Origin: Clostridium sp. BNL1100
GTDB taxonomy: Bacteria > Bacillota > Clostridia > Acetivibrionales > DSM-1351
DNA: 64,000 nucleotides
NCBI RefSeq assembly: GCF_000244875.1
Contig: NC_016791.1
Span: 3,291,001 to 3,355,000 of the forward strand
Reading direction: 5' to 3'
Within the stretch, counting starts at the first letter, position 1, and each line of letters begins with the position of its first letter. Under the pieces are notes generated by a model. The model was not told where the DNA came from. It searched no databases and saw only the letters and a list, made by a program, of their open reading frames with translations. Made by a program: the position numbers and the translations under genes. Below, piece by piece: positions 26,042 through 35,421 of this stretch.

Positions 26042-26779
26042 TTAGATAATAGCATCAGAACTTTGAATTTCCTTGTGGCTTTCTATTACATAATGCATGT
26101 AGGCACATTTTATCTCTTTCCTGCCTGACTGTCTTATCGGAACAGTAGAGCTGTTTTTCAAAACAAACTCACTTTCTTTGGTTGCAATTATATGCTGCAT
26201 ATTTACAATAAAACCTCGATGGGACCTTAAAAATCTTTTATCCGTAATAAAATCACAAATTTTTGCCATAGGCATATGTATTTTATATTCTTCAAATTCG
26301 GTAGTTATAACAACACCATTTCGGACAGCTTCAATATATAGGATATCCCTAAGATTAATTTTTACAGACTCTTTTCCAAAGGGCAGTTCTATGTACTGTG
26401 CATCAAAGGCTAAAACCTTCTTGCAACGGTTCAAGGCCTGTTCCACACGTTTATATGTAATAGGCTTAATCAGATAGTGTGTTGCAGCAACCTCAAATCC
26501 TTCACCTTTGTGATCCAAGCTGGAGGTTGTGAAAATAATTTTGCAGTCCTCATCAGTTTCCCTTATTTTCTCTGCAACTTCAACTCCGTCTATACCTTTC
26601 ATATATATGTCCAGAAATACAATTTTATATTTTTCCTCTGAAAAAGACGACAACATTTCTTCACCACTGTCAAACTCAACTACTTCTATATTTATAAAAT
26701 TATTTTTTGCATACTGCAGTATGTACTCGCACAGCAATGTACGATCAAATCTTAAATCGTCGCAAATAGCTATTTTCAT
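26042..26779 (-). CDS. LytTR family response regulator
   Basis: A 245-residue regulator of the AgrA/LytR type: receiver with CDD and phospho-acceptor Asp57 (FLDIYMKG), then a LytTR DNA-binding domain (about 130-235) with VKINLRDILYIEAVRNGVVI, FLRSHRGFIVNMQHI and VPIRQSGRKEIK. Most such genes sit beside a quorum-type kinase; none is seen here, so it is an orphan. A strong promoter and a direct-repeat box typical for LytTR proteins lie upstream, consistent with autoregulation. Confidence 0.93.
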   Translation of the reverse strand: MKIAICDDLRFDRTLLCEYILQYAKNNFINIEVVEFDSGEEMLSSFSEEKYKIVFLDIYMKGIDGVEVAEKIRETDEDCKIIFTTSSLDHKGEGFEVAATHYLIKPITYKRVEQALNRCKKVLAFDAQYIELPFGKESVKINLRDILYIEAVRNGVVITTEFEEYKIHMPMAKICDFITDKRFLRSHRGFIVNMQHIIATKESEFVLKNSSTVPIRQSGRKEIKCAYMHYVIESHKEIQSSDAII

Positions 26780-26834
26780 CGTAACCTTCCTAAGATGACT
26801 TAAAAATAATAATTGGTATATCCTTCCTGTTAAA

Positions 26835-26895
26835 ATTATAACATGAAAGATTTGTTTTTTTCAATCGTATTGCACTTTTTGCCGTCGAATTGCAC
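26835..26895 (-). promoter_or_regulatory. LytTR promoter with direct-repeat box
   Basis: On the minus strand TTGAAA (26859-26864), 18 bases, TATAAT (26835-26840). Directly before the -35 lie two 11-base direct repeats, GTGCAATTCGA and GTGCAATACGA, with a 20-base period. LytTR proteins bind paired direct repeats about two helical turns apart. Confidence 0.6.
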
Positions 26896-27065
26896 ATACC
26901 GCTTCACTTTTGTCCAAAATACTGATATGATTAGCCTTGATAAGAAAACGGGTATGGAGGGGATATTTTAGAGATATACTAATCAAAGTTATCATTATGC
27001 ATATAGTTACCTTATTTAAAAGCTTTCTTTAAGTAAATTTAAATGTTTTTACTAAAAGATTAATA

Positions 27066-27890
27066 ATGGTGTTTACAGCAAAATTTCAAACAAAGAGGCG
27101 AGGCAAATTGGATAGAATTAAGAAACTACGGTTAAGACCTATTGTAAATTTTAAGGTTGTCACCATTTTGCCAGATAACAAAATCACCATATGTGAAACA
27201 GGTAATCAGGCAAAAGTAGGCAATAAAGAGTTTCCTACACTGGAAAAGGCACTTAATTCCATAGATAGCCCGGAAGAAACTACTATCACTCTGCTCGCAG
27301 ATGTGAACCTTGGTGAATCTACGCTGACACTGGGTACTAATACTAATATAGTCCTTGATTTGGCAGGTCATAAAATCACCAGTAGAAATTTTGACGGTAC
27401 AATATATCTGGAAGGTGCATTAACTTTAAAAGACTCCAGCGAAAAGGAAACTGGCGTAATTGAAAATTTATATCCAAAAGGTATGGGAATCTATTTTAAT
27501 AGATCCGGTGTTCTTAAACTTGAAGGTGGAACAATAAAAGGCTATAGTGCATTATACAATTGGAGTAATACTCCCGCGCCTTTTGTAATAATGAACGGCG
27601 GAACATTGAAAGGCAGTTGGTACGGAATATCATATCTTGACGCATCAAATATAATAATAAACAATGGCACAGTGCAAGGCGGAGTTATGGCTTTTAATAA
27701 TTGGGGTAAATCTAAGCATTCATTTTACATTGGAGAATCCAGTTACATAAAAAAGGGTGCATTGCTACACAATGGTATAGCTAAGAAATATGATGCTACT
27801 GAAAATATTGTCATAGTTAAAAACCAATATGAAATTGTTAATTCGTTTTTTACACATAGTACTATTTCCTCTTCTTTTTCATTGGCTTAA
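27066..27890 (+). CDS. Right-handed beta-helix repeat protein
   Basis: A protein of up to 274 residues. From about residue 60 it shows short beta-strand turns of the pectate-lyase-like parallel beta-helix: TLTLGTNTNIVLDLAGHKIT, then repeated hydrophobic/Gly/Asn rungs such as LKLEGGTIKGYSALY and MNGGTLKGSWYGISY. These folds act on or bind polysaccharides, or serve as surface adhesins. There is no signal peptide, which is odd. The ATG has no good ribosome site; the TTG at 27108, four bases after GAGGCGAGG, gives MDRIKKLRL and may be the true start. Catalytic residues of known lyases are not recognised. It stands alone with a terminator. Confidence 0.7.
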   Translation: MVFTAKFQTKRRGKLDRIKKLRLRPIVNFKVVTILPDNKITICETGNQAKVGNKEFPTLEKALNSIDSPEETTITLLADVNLGESTLTLGTNTNIVLDLAGHKITSRNFDGTIYLEGALTLKDSSEKETGVIENLYPKGMGIYFNRSGVLKLEGGTIKGYSALYNWSNTPAPFVIMNGGTLKGSWYGISYLDASNIIINNGTVQGGVMAFNNWGKSKHSFYIGESSYIKKGALLHNGIAKKYDATENIVIVKNQYEIVNSFFTHSTISSSFSLA

Positions 27891-27931
27891 CTTATGGCTT
27901 GATTAGTTACAAAATACCTGGTAAAAATATC

Positions 27932-27972
27932 GTCCGGTTAGGAAGTTGAAACTCCTAAACCGGACCTTTTTA
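27932..27972 (+). terminator. Terminator after the beta-helix gene
   Basis: Stem GTCCGGTTAGGA/TCCTAAACCGGAC with one bulged base, followed by CTTTTTATA on the plus strand. Confidence 0.88.
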
Positions 27973-28095
27973 TATTGTTCAAATTACCACTTCTCGAATA
28001 AAAAAATTAATAAAGCAAATAATTTTTATATCTTATATTTTTGTATAGGGTTAATATTTCTCTTTTCATAATAATAATTATACTTGGAGGTAGAT

Positions 28096-28287
28096 ATGAA
28101 TAAAAAAGATGCACAATTAGACGGACGTGATAACAGGCGGAGGACAGCCTACAGGCCCACAGACAACGAGGGAACGGCAGCCTGGACAAATGAGGCCACA
28201 AAGCAAAAGCACACTAATGTTGTAATTCCTAAAATTGAAGGTGTTTCAGAAGCAAAAAGCTGGGTAGATAATGGAAGTAAACTTTAA
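28096..28287 (+). CDS. Small DUF3787-like protein
   Basis: A 63-residue charged protein. GGAGG five bases before the ATG fixes the start (an upstream in-frame codon would overlap that site). The pattern TAAWTNEATKQKHTNVVIPK followed by GVSEAKSWVDNG resembles the small clostridial DUF3787 family (…TAAW…IP…A…WVD), some members of which are reported on spores. It lies 19 bases before the PFOR gene and is probably cotranscribed, though a functional link is not evident. Confidence 0.65.
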   Translation: MNKKDAQLDGRDNRRRTAYRPTDNEGTAAWTNEATKQKHTNVVIPKIEGVSEAKSWVDNGSKL

Positions 28288-28306
28288 TTACGGGGGTGTT
28301 TTTTAA

Positions 28307-31300
28307 ATGTCAAAAATCAAAATGACGGTTGACGGTAATACTGCAGCTGCATATATTTCCTATGCCTTTACCGATGTCGCTGCAATCTATCCCATAACAC
28401 CATCATCAAACATGGCAGAGTCAGTTGACGAATGGTCTGCCAAAGGCAAAAAAAATATTTTCGGACAAAAAGTCCGGGTAGTTGAAATGCAGTCAGAAGC
28501 AGGCGCTGCAGGTGCCCTTCATGGTTCACTTCAGGCAGGCGCACTTACTACTACATTTACTGCTTCCCAAGGCTTGTTATTGATGATTCCGAATATGTAC
28601 AAGGTTGCTGGGGAACTGCTGCCTGCTGTTTTCCATGTCAGTGCAAGAGCTATTGCAACCCATGCACTCTCCATATTCGGAGATCATCAGGATGTAATGG
28701 CAACAAGACAAACCGGGGTAGTCATGCTGGCTTCAGGTTCAGTTCAGGAAATAATGGATTTGGCACCTGTAGCCCATTTGGCTGCAATTAAAGGAAGACT
28801 TCCTTTCCTTCATTTCTTTGACGGATTCAGAACATCTCATGAAATACAGAAAGTCGAAGCACTTGAATATGAGGATCTGGCAAGTCTAGTTGATTATGAG
28901 GCAGTAAAGGAATTCAGAGACAGAGCCTTGTCTCCTAACCATCCTGTTACAAGAGGTACAGCTCAAAATCCGGATGTTTATTTTCAGGGTCGTGAAGCGT
29001 CTAATCCTTTTTATAACGATATTGTTGGTATTGTTGAGGATTATATGAATAAGGTTGGGGCTCTTACAGGCCGTAAACATGGCCTTTTTGATTACTATGG
29101 AGCACCTGATGCCGAAAATATAATTGTTGCAATGGGTTCAATTACAGATGTTGTTGAAGAAACAATTGATTACATGAATAGTCAGGGTAAAAAGTACGGA
29201 CTCGTAAAGGTTCACCTTTATAGACCATTTTCTGTAAAACACCTGCTTAATGCAATCCCTAAAACAGTTAAAAAAATAGCTGTTCTGGACAGGACAAAAG
29301 AACCGGGTTCTGTAGGAGAGCCTTTATATCTCGATGTTAAAACTGCATTTTACGATGTTCCCAATGCCCCTGTTATCGTAGGAGGAAGATTTGGTCTTGC
29401 TTCAAAGGATACTACCCCTGCGGATATCAAGGCAGTATATGACAATCTGGAACAGCAGAATCCTAAAAACCAGTTCACTATCGGTATAGATGATGACGTT
29501 ACTCATACATCACTGCCAGCAAATGAAAAAATCAATGCAGAACCAAAGTCATCAATAAGATGTAAATTCTGGGGACTTGGTTCTGATGGAACTGTAGGAG
29601 CAAACAAACAGGCAATAAAGATTATAGGTGATCATACCGAGAAATATGCTCAAGGTTACTTTGCTTATGACTCAAAGAAATCAGGCGGAGTTACCATGTC
29701 CCATCTCAGGTTTGGAGATGAGCCGATCAAGTCTGCTTACCTCATAAATGAGGCCGATTACATTGCTTGTCATAATCAATCCTACGTAAACCAGTACGAT
29801 TTGTTGAAAGGTATTAAAAAAGGCGGTATTTTTGTTTTAAACTGCCTGTGGGATGAAAAGGAACTGGAAGATCATCTTCCCGCTGAAATAAAACGGCAGA
29901 TTTCAAGAAACAATATACAGTTCTATACAGTTAATGCAACAAAGATTGCTGAAGCCATAGGTCTTGGAAACAGGATAAACATGATAATGCAGGCTGCTTT
30001 CTTTAAGCTTGCCAATATTATTCCTCTGGACGATGCCATAAAATATCTCAAGCAAGCTGTTGTTAAGAGTTACGGCAATAAGGGCGAAAATATCGTTAAG
30101 GTTAATCATGAAGCAATAGACAAGGGTATTGACGCTATAGTCAAGATAAATGTCCCTGACAGTTGGAAGGATGCACAGGATACTTCCAACACTGACATTA
30201 AAGAGCCGGCATTTATAAGTGAAATCATGAGGCCTATGAATGCAATGAAGGGTGAAGATCTTCCTGTAAGTGCATTTAAGGGAATTGAGGACGGAACTCT
30301 ACCAAACGGAACCTCGGCATATGAAAAACGAGGCATTGCAGTTAACGTTCCCGAATGGATACCAGAAACCTGTATTCAGTGTAATATCTGCTCTCTGGTA
30401 TGTCCTCATGCGGTTATCAGGCCTACTTTGGCTACCGAAGAAGAGTTAAAGGATGCACCTGAATCCTTTGTTACCAAAAACGCTGTGGGTAAAGGAACGG
30501 AAGGATACCAGTTCAGAATACAGATAAGTCCTATGGACTGTACAGGCTGCGGCAACTGTGCTGACGTGTGTCCGGCTAAGCCAAAAGCTCTTGTTATGAA
30601 AAAGCTTAGTACCCAGACTGAACGGGAAATACCTAACTATGACTATGCAACCAGAAAAATCGGTTATAAAGGCGGTAACTTTGGAAATAAGACTATTAAG
30701 GACAGTCAGTTCAGAAAACCTTTAATGGAATTCTCCGGAGCATGTGCCGGCTGTGGTGAAACACCATATATTAAGCTTATAACACAGCTTTACGGTGACA
30801 GGATGATGATTGCAAATGCAACAGGTTGTTCATCAATATGGGCTGCCTCATATCCTACAAGCTCATATACGGTAAACCATGAAGGCAAGGGCCCTGCCTG
30901 GGCAAATTCCTTATTTGAGGATAATGCCGAATTCGGTTACGGTATGTACCTTGGTGTAAAACAAATAAGGGAACGTCTCAGAGATGTTGCCAATCAGCTT
31001 TTGGAGCTTGACATTGAGGAAAGTCTAAGACCTTTATTATCAAAATGGCTGGAAAGTGTTGAGGACGGTGCAGCCTCAAAAGGAGCCAGTGAAGACTTAA
31101 TTAATGCTATACAGAGCTATTCAAATAAAGACCAGAAACAAATGCAGTTGGTTAATGAGCTTCTTGACAAGAAGGATTATCTTGTTAAACGTTCAATATG
31201 GGTAGTAGGCGGAGACGGTTGGGCTTATGATATAGGCTATGGCGGACTCGACCATGTTCTCTCTACCGGAGATGACATTAACATGCTTGTATTTGATACT

Positions 31301-31837
31301 GAAATTTATTCAAACACAGGTGGTCAGGCTTCCAAGGCAACTCCTACATCCGCTATTGCCAAGTTTGCTTCTTCCGGTAAGAAACAGGCTAAAAAGGATC
31401 TTGCCGCACAAATGATGACCTACGGTAATGTATATGTTGCACAGGTTGGAATAGGTGCAGATAGGAACCAGATGCTCAAGGCCATTGCTGAAGCCGAAGC
31501 ATACAACGGGCCTTCCATTATTATTGCATATTCTCCATGTATAAGCCATGGAATCAAGGACGGCATGGGAAGAAGCATAGCAAATTCAGCGGCCGCTGTA
31601 TCAGCCGGATACTGGCATTTGTTCAGGTATAACCCTGATTTGAAGAAGGAAGGAAAGAATCCGTTTATACTGGATTCAAAAGAACCTAAGGAAAGCTTCA
31701 AGGAATTCCTGATGTCACAGGTTAGATATTCATCTCTTGCTAAGATGTTTCCTGAAGAGGCTGAAGACTTGTTCTCCCGTGCAGAAGAACATGCACAAGA
31801 AAAGTACCAGCGTTTAAAGCGTATGGCGGAGCAATAG
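28307..31837 (+). CDS. nifJ: Pyruvate:ferredoxin (flavodoxin) oxidoreductase
   Basis: Single-chain enzyme, 1176 residues, that oxidises pyruvate to acetyl-CoA and CO2 and reduces ferredoxin; the main route of pyruvate use in anaerobic Clostridia. Domains in order: pyrimidine-binding domain I with TDVAAIYPITPSS, domain II, domain III, the intermediate region, a two-cluster ferredoxin domain (CIQCNICSLVCPH near 690 and CTGCGNCADVCP near 745), a further cluster Cys pair CAGCGE near 815 and the TPP-binding region GGDGWAYDIGYGG with EIYSNTGGQASKATPTS. Full length, no defects. A GGGGG site precedes the ATG and a terminator follows. Confidence 0.97.
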   Translation: MSKIKMTVDGNTAAAYISYAFTDVAAIYPITPSSNMAESVDEWSAKGKKNIFGQKVRVVEMQSEAGAAGALHGSLQAGALTTTFTASQGLLLMIPNMYKVAGELLPAVFHVSARAIATHALSIFGDHQDVMATRQTGVVMLASGSVQEIMDLAPVAHLAAIKGRLPFLHFFDGFRTSHEIQKVEALEYEDLASLVDYEAVKEFRDRALSPNHPVTRGTAQNPDVYFQGREASNPFYNDIVGIVEDYMNKVGALTGRKHGLFDYYGAPDAENIIVAMGSITDVVEETIDYMNSQGKKYGLVKVHLYRPFSVKHLLNAIPKTVKKIAVLDRTKEPGSVGEPLYLDVKTAFYDVPNAPVIVGGRFGLASKDTTPADIKAVYDNLEQQNPKNQFTIGIDDDVTHTSLPANEKINAEPKSSIRCKFWGLGSDGTVGANKQAIKIIGDHTEKYAQGYFAYDSKKSGGVTMSHLRFGDEPIKSAYLINEADYIACHNQSYVNQYDLLKGIKKGGIFVLNCLWDEKELEDHLPAEIKRQISRNNIQFYTVNATKIAEAIGLGNRINMIMQAAFFKLANIIPLDDAIKYLKQAVVKSYGNKGENIVKVNHEAIDKGIDAIVKINVPDSWKDAQDTSNTDIKEPAFISEIMRPMNAMKGEDLPVSAFKGIEDGTLPNGTSAYEKRGIAVNVPEWIPETCIQCNICSLVCPHAVIRPTLATEEELKDAPESFVTKNAVGKGTEGYQFRIQISPMDCTGCGNCADVCPAKPKALVMKKLSTQTEREIPNYDYATRKIGYKGGNFGNKTIKDSQFRKPLMEFSGACAGCGETPYIKLITQLYGDRMMIANATGCSSIWAASYPTSSYTVNHEGKGPAWANSLFEDNAEFGYGMYLGVKQIRERLRDVANQLLELDIEESLRPLLSKWLESVEDGAASKGASEDLINAIQSYSNKDQKQMQLVNELLDKKDYLVKRSIWVVGGDGWAYDIGYGGLDHVLSTGDDINMLVFDTEIYSNTGGQASKATPTSAIAKFASSGKKQAKKDLAAQMMTYGNVYVAQVGIGADRNQMLKAIAEAEAYNGPSIIIAYSPCISHGIKDGMGRSIANSAAAVSAGYWHLFRYNPDLKKEGKNPFILDSKEPKESFKEFLMSQVRYSSLAKMFPEEAEDLFSRAEEHAQEKYQRLKRMAEQ

Positions 31838-31850
31838 GAATATCAGCTAA

Positions 31851-31886
31851 AAATAAGCCCCCTCGGCCAAGCCGGGGGGCTTATTT
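31851..31886. terminator. Bidirectional terminator
   Basis: A 12-bp stem AAATAAGCCCCC/GGGGGGCTTATTT between the converging PFOR and ABC ATPase genes. Confidence 0.88.
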
Positions 31887-31902
31887 GCGTGTATAGCACA
31901 AT

Positions 31903-32823
31903 TTATGAAACCTTGAACGACCCACCTGTTAGCTTCAGAAAATAATCTTCCAGAGTGTCATTCTTGACGCTTATTTCACTCACCTCTACACCATTTTCGG
32001 ATAACATACGGTTGAAGGTGGAAGATTCGTTCAGCTTTTCATAAATCCTTATAACCCCTTGTTCAATAACCTTATAATCCGTAATTCTCATTTTTTCAAG
32101 AAGGAATGACGCCTTCTTGTCATCGCCTGTCTTAATTTGAATATAGCTTCTGCTCTTCTTTTTAAGAGACTCAAAATCAATTTCCTCCAATAATGTTCCC
32201 TCATGTATTATTCCTATTTTTGAAGCTATCTGCTGTATCTCACTAAGTATGTGTGAAGATACCAGAACTGTAATCTTTCTCTTCATGGAAAGGTCTTGAA
32301 TTAATTTGCGGATTTCCTTTATTCCCACTGGATCAAGACCATTTGTAGGCTCATCAAGTATCAATAATTCCGGCTTATGCAGCAGTGCCCTTGAAATTCC
32401 AAGTCTCTGTTTCATTCCAAGGGAAAAGCCCTTGACCCTTTTGTTTCGTACATCTGTCATACCCGTTATTTCAAGGGCTTCTTCAAGATAACTTTTATTT
32501 GTGACACCCATAAGCCGTCTATGTATCTCCAGATTTTCAACTGCTGTCAGGTTTGGATAAAAGCCGGCAGTCTCAATTACCGAGCCTATTCTACCGTAAT
32601 GTGCATGCTGTCCTACTGAAATCCTCTCTCCGAACAGAAAAACCTCTCCCTCTGTTGGCTTTATGAGTCCCATTATCATTCTGATGGTTGTTGTCTTGCC
32701 AGCTCCGTTCTGACCGAGAAAACCATATATATCGCCCTTGGCAACATTCATATTTACACCGTTTACAGCTTTTTTATTTTTATATAATTTCGAAAGATTA
32801 TTAGTTTTTAATATATAATCCAC
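31903..32823 (-). CDS. ABC ATPase of a bacitracin/lantibiotic-type exporter
   Basis: A 306-residue ATPase with Walker A GQNGAGKTT, signature FSLGMKQRLG, Walker B LLILDEPTNGLDP and the switch His VSSHI, plus an 80-residue C-terminal extension, the form of BcrA/LanF proteins. GTG start with GGGAGGG seven bases upstream. It follows two related permease genes and a two-component system on the same strand, the usual set-up for resistance to cell-wall-active peptides. The substrate is inferred from that arrangement. Confidence 0.92.
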   Translation of the reverse strand: MDYILKTNNLSKLYKNKKAVNGVNMNVAKGDIYGFLGQNGAGKTTTIRMIMGLIKPTEGEVFLFGERISVGQHAHYGRIGSVIETAGFYPNLTAVENLEIHRRLMGVTNKSYLEEALEITGMTDVRNKRVKGFSLGMKQRLGISRALLHKPELLILDEPTNGLDPVGIKEIRKLIQDLSMKRKITVLVSSHILSEIQQIASKIGIIHEGTLLEEIDFESLKKKSRSYIQIKTGDDKKASFLLEKMRITDYKVIEQGVIRIYEKLNESSTFNRMLSENGVEVSEISVKNDTLEDYFLKLTGGSFKVS

Positions 32824-32843
32824 ATTTACACCCTCCCATTATT

Positions 32844-33575
32844 CTATTTATACACATCATGCCTTGAATAATAAACAGCACTAATTAAAACCGAAGTTAC
32901 AAAAACTGCGGCAGACACTGCAAGAATACCTCTTACATCACCTCTGCATATACTTTCTGTCACAAAATAATTATCAACAAGCCTGTTAGGTGTGCAGGTC
33001 GGTATAAAAAGACTGTTTTTTATATTTATAAAACACATATATGAAATAAAGTAACCCATCCCGGTAAAAATACTTGTTCCGACTGATTTGACCAACAGAC
33101 ATATAAATGATGTCAGCGGAACAAGAACAAAATTAAGACCAGCCAGGATAAAGATCAGCCTTATAAGTTTTAATATCAGTTTCCATTCAGGAACACCAAT
33201 AAACACAATACCAAATAAGAAAGCAGATACCAGAAATGAAATATACAAGCATATACTAAAAATTAACATTACTGCTTGTTTTGACGTAAAAAGCTTTATC
33301 TTTGAAACAGGATATGTAAACAATATGCCTATAGTACTTTGCTGATACTCACCAGATATAACGTACCCTGTTATTACTGCAATAATGAACAGTGCCACAA
33401 GGTTTATACCGTTCAGACCTGCCGCCGCAAAGCTGTCCCATGTTACAACAGATTTTTGTGATGTTACAAGGAGCATTGCAGTGCCTGCCGTAAGAAACCC
33501 TCCTATTGCAATCATCCAGAAGATCGGTGTTCTCTTGTATTTTATCAGCTCTGTATAAATCAGATTCAGAAACAT
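32844..33575 (-). CDS. ABC-2 permease (second of two)
   Basis: A 243-residue membrane protein with six helices, LanE/LanG-like in size and in the N-terminal LIYTELIKYKRTPIFWM motif, followed by a large-scale pattern shared with its neighbour. The ATG at 33575 has GGAGGG just upstream; the longer frame begins with an unlikely stretch. It ends 20 bases before the ATPase gene. Probably forms a heteromer with the other permease. Confidence 0.85.
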   Translation of the reverse strand: MFLNLIYTELIKYKRTPIFWMIAIGGFLTAGTAMLLVTSQKSVVTWDSFAAAGLNGINLVALFIIAVITGYVISGEYQQSTIGILFTYPVSKIKLFTSKQAVMLIFSICLYISFLVSAFLFGIVFIGVPEWKLILKLIRLIFILAGLNFVLVPLTSFICLLVKSVGTSIFTGMGYFISYMCFINIKNSLFIPTCTPNRLVDNYFVTESICRGDVRGILAVSAAVFVTSVLISAVYYSRHDVYK

Positions 33576-33591
33576 TTGACCCTCCACCACA

Positions 33592-34353
33592 CTATAAAAG
33601 TGCATCCGACTTTTGGTATACTATTAGCCCTAAAGCCAGTGAAACTGCTGCCAAAGCAATAATAAACACTGCAGCGGCTGTAATATTTACAGCTGCGTCC
33701 TTGAAATAGTTGACCAATATGTAGTTATTCGAACCGAAAATCCGGGCCGCCACTGCCGCAGGCGTCATAAAAGGAGATATGTAAATATTATTCTTTAAAT
33801 GAAAGGGAAAAACCAACATCATATATCCAAATATAATAACGGATGTAAGCACAAACCGTTTAGTTAATACTGAAATCAAAACAACTATATTTGATAGTAA
33901 TCCATAGGACAGTATATACCAGACTGTCACTTTTATTGATTTTAGTAACAATGCTCCGGGAACAGCGGTTTTTATTGCTATAACCCCGAACAGTAGCTCT
34001 GATGCAAAAGTTACCGCAAAAAGCAATATTACCACGGCAAATATGGTCAGCAGCTTAGCCAGAAAAATCTGAATTTTAGGAACCCTTGAAGTATAGATAT
34101 ACGAAGCAGTACCGTATTGGTATTCCATATTGAAAATGAAACTTGAAGCTAAAACAACTGTTATCAGCACTCCAAAAATCATGATTTCCTGCCTTGAAGC
34201 CAGAAACCACTGCCAGCTGTCGACTTTGTCAGTGCTTTCGAAGATAAATTGAAGAAATTTGACTATAGAAGGAAGAATCCCGGCAATTAAAGTATAAATC
34301 AGCACCTTTGACCTCCTCAGCTTTAAAAATTCCGTTGAAAGCGTTTCGTACAT
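33592..34353 (-). CDS. ABC-2 permease (first of two)
   Basis: A 253-residue protein with six helices and the opening TEFLKLRRSKVLIYTLIAG, typical of LanE/BcrB-type permeases. GAGG lies seven bases before the ATG. First gene of the three-gene transporter operon; a palindrome just upstream of its promoter region may bind the adjacent response regulator. Confidence 0.85.
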   Translation of the reverse strand: MYETLSTEFLKLRRSKVLIYTLIAGILPSIVKFLQFIFESTDKVDSWQWFLASRQEIMIFGVLITVVLASSFIFNMEYQYGTASYIYTSRVPKIQIFLAKLLTIFAVVILLFAVTFASELLFGVIAIKTAVPGALLLKSIKVTVWYILSYGLLSNIVVLISVLTKRFVLTSVIIFGYMMLVFPFHLKNNIYISPFMTPAAVAARIFGSNNYILVNYFKDAAVNITAAAVFIIALAAVSLALGLIVYQKSDALL

Positions 34354-34409
34354 TGTATCACCTCGCAGTTTTTTCTTTTATAATACAATATCCACCTTAC
34401 GCTGTATTA

Positions 34410-34431
34410 AAGAAATTCTTACAAATTTCTT
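34410..34431 (-). promoter_or_regulatory. Candidate operator of the peptide exporter
   Basis: AAGAAATT and AATTTCTT face each other across six bases, 57-78 bp before the first permease start and outside the downstream terminator hairpin. Its position suits a response-regulator site. A weak TATTAT -10 lies downstream. Confidence 0.4.
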
Positions 34432-34433
34432 AA

Positions 34434-34481
34434 CAAAAAGGATATTGCAAATAAGATTAAACATTATATTTGCAACATCCT
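34434..34481 (-). terminator. Terminator after the two-component genes
   Basis: On the minus strand a 15-bp nearly perfect stem starting AGGATGTTGCAAATA is followed by TTTTTG, six bases past the kinase stop. Confidence 0.82.
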
Positions 34482-34487
34482 CAAGGG

Positions 34488-35420
34488 CTATATGCGATAT
34501 TTTATCAGGCTGAAGGAAAAAACAGTTTTTTCACCGGGGATACTGGATACTTCGATCTCCCCGTTTTGCTTTTCAACCAGTTGTTTTGTAATTGCAAGCC
34601 CCAATCCGGTACCGCGCATACTGCTGTTTCTTGAAATTTCCGAGGTATACAACCGGTTAAAAACAAGTGGTAAATCCTGCTCAGGTATTCCATTTCCCCT
34701 GTCCCACACATCCAGCCATACCTTGTCGGACTCTTCTCTCACAAAAATACCTGTTACCCTTCCGTCTTTTCCATACTTTAAAGCGTTCGATATAAGATTG
34801 TTTAGAATTCTTTGCAAGCTCATTCTGTCCCCCCAAACATAAACCGGCTGCTTAGGAAGCTGAATGTCCGGTGTTATGCCGTTCATGACAAAATCCTGAT
34901 AAAAGGCTGCGATAGCTTCTTCTGCTAAATCTGTCAAATCAGTTTTCACAAGCCTTATAGGCGTATCTTCCGATTCAAGCTGCGACAGCTCAAAAAAGTC
35001 TTGAATCATTTTATACAGATTCTGTGCTTTTGTGTGGATAATACCCAGATATTCCTTTTGTTCAGTATTACTGATACCATCACCCTTTTGAAGTACCTCC
35101 ACAAAGCCAAGGAGTGACGTAAGGGGTGTACGGATGTCATGGGATATATTTGCGATGAGCTGTTTGTGGGCAATTTCGAGAGTTTGTTTTTCGTCAAGTG
35201 TACTTTGAAATTTATCGAGAAGTATATTCAGCTCGCTGCTTATGTCTTTGAGTGATTTATATTTCAAGCCGATATGTATTCTTCTGTTCGATCTGAAATT
35301 ACTGATGTCCGACAACACCCCGGCAATGTAGCTTATACCCTTTTGATTAACAGTAATTCTCAACGCAAGTATAATGTTTAAAAGTACTGATACAGTTACA
35401 ATTCCAATTAATATACTCAT
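34488..35420 (-). CDS. Sensor histidine kinase with a minimal N-terminus
   Basis: A 310-residue kinase with a single N-terminal helix (residues 3-22) and no extracellular sensor, then a short linker, DHp with His94 in LIANISHDIRTPL and an ATPase domain with NALKYG, DRGNGIP and GTGLGLA. Kinases without a sensor domain in this setting usually take their cue from the neighbouring ABC transporter or from within the membrane. It starts two bases after the regulator gene ends, with a GAGGAG site. Confidence 0.94.
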   Translation of the reverse strand: MSILIGIVTVSVLLNIILALRITVNQKGISYIAGVLSDISNFRSNRRIHIGLKYKSLKDISSELNILLDKFQSTLDEKQTLEIAHKQLIANISHDIRTPLTSLLGFVEVLQKGDGISNTEQKEYLGIIHTKAQNLYKMIQDFFELSQLESEDTPIRLVKTDLTDLAEEAIAAFYQDFVMNGITPDIQLPKQPVYVWGDRMSLQRILNNLISNALKYGKDGRVTGIFVREESDKVWLDVWDRGNGIPEQDLPLVFNRLYTSEISRNSSMRGTGLGLAITKQLVEKQNGEIEVSSIPGEKTVFSFSLIKYRI

Positions 35421-35421
35421 A

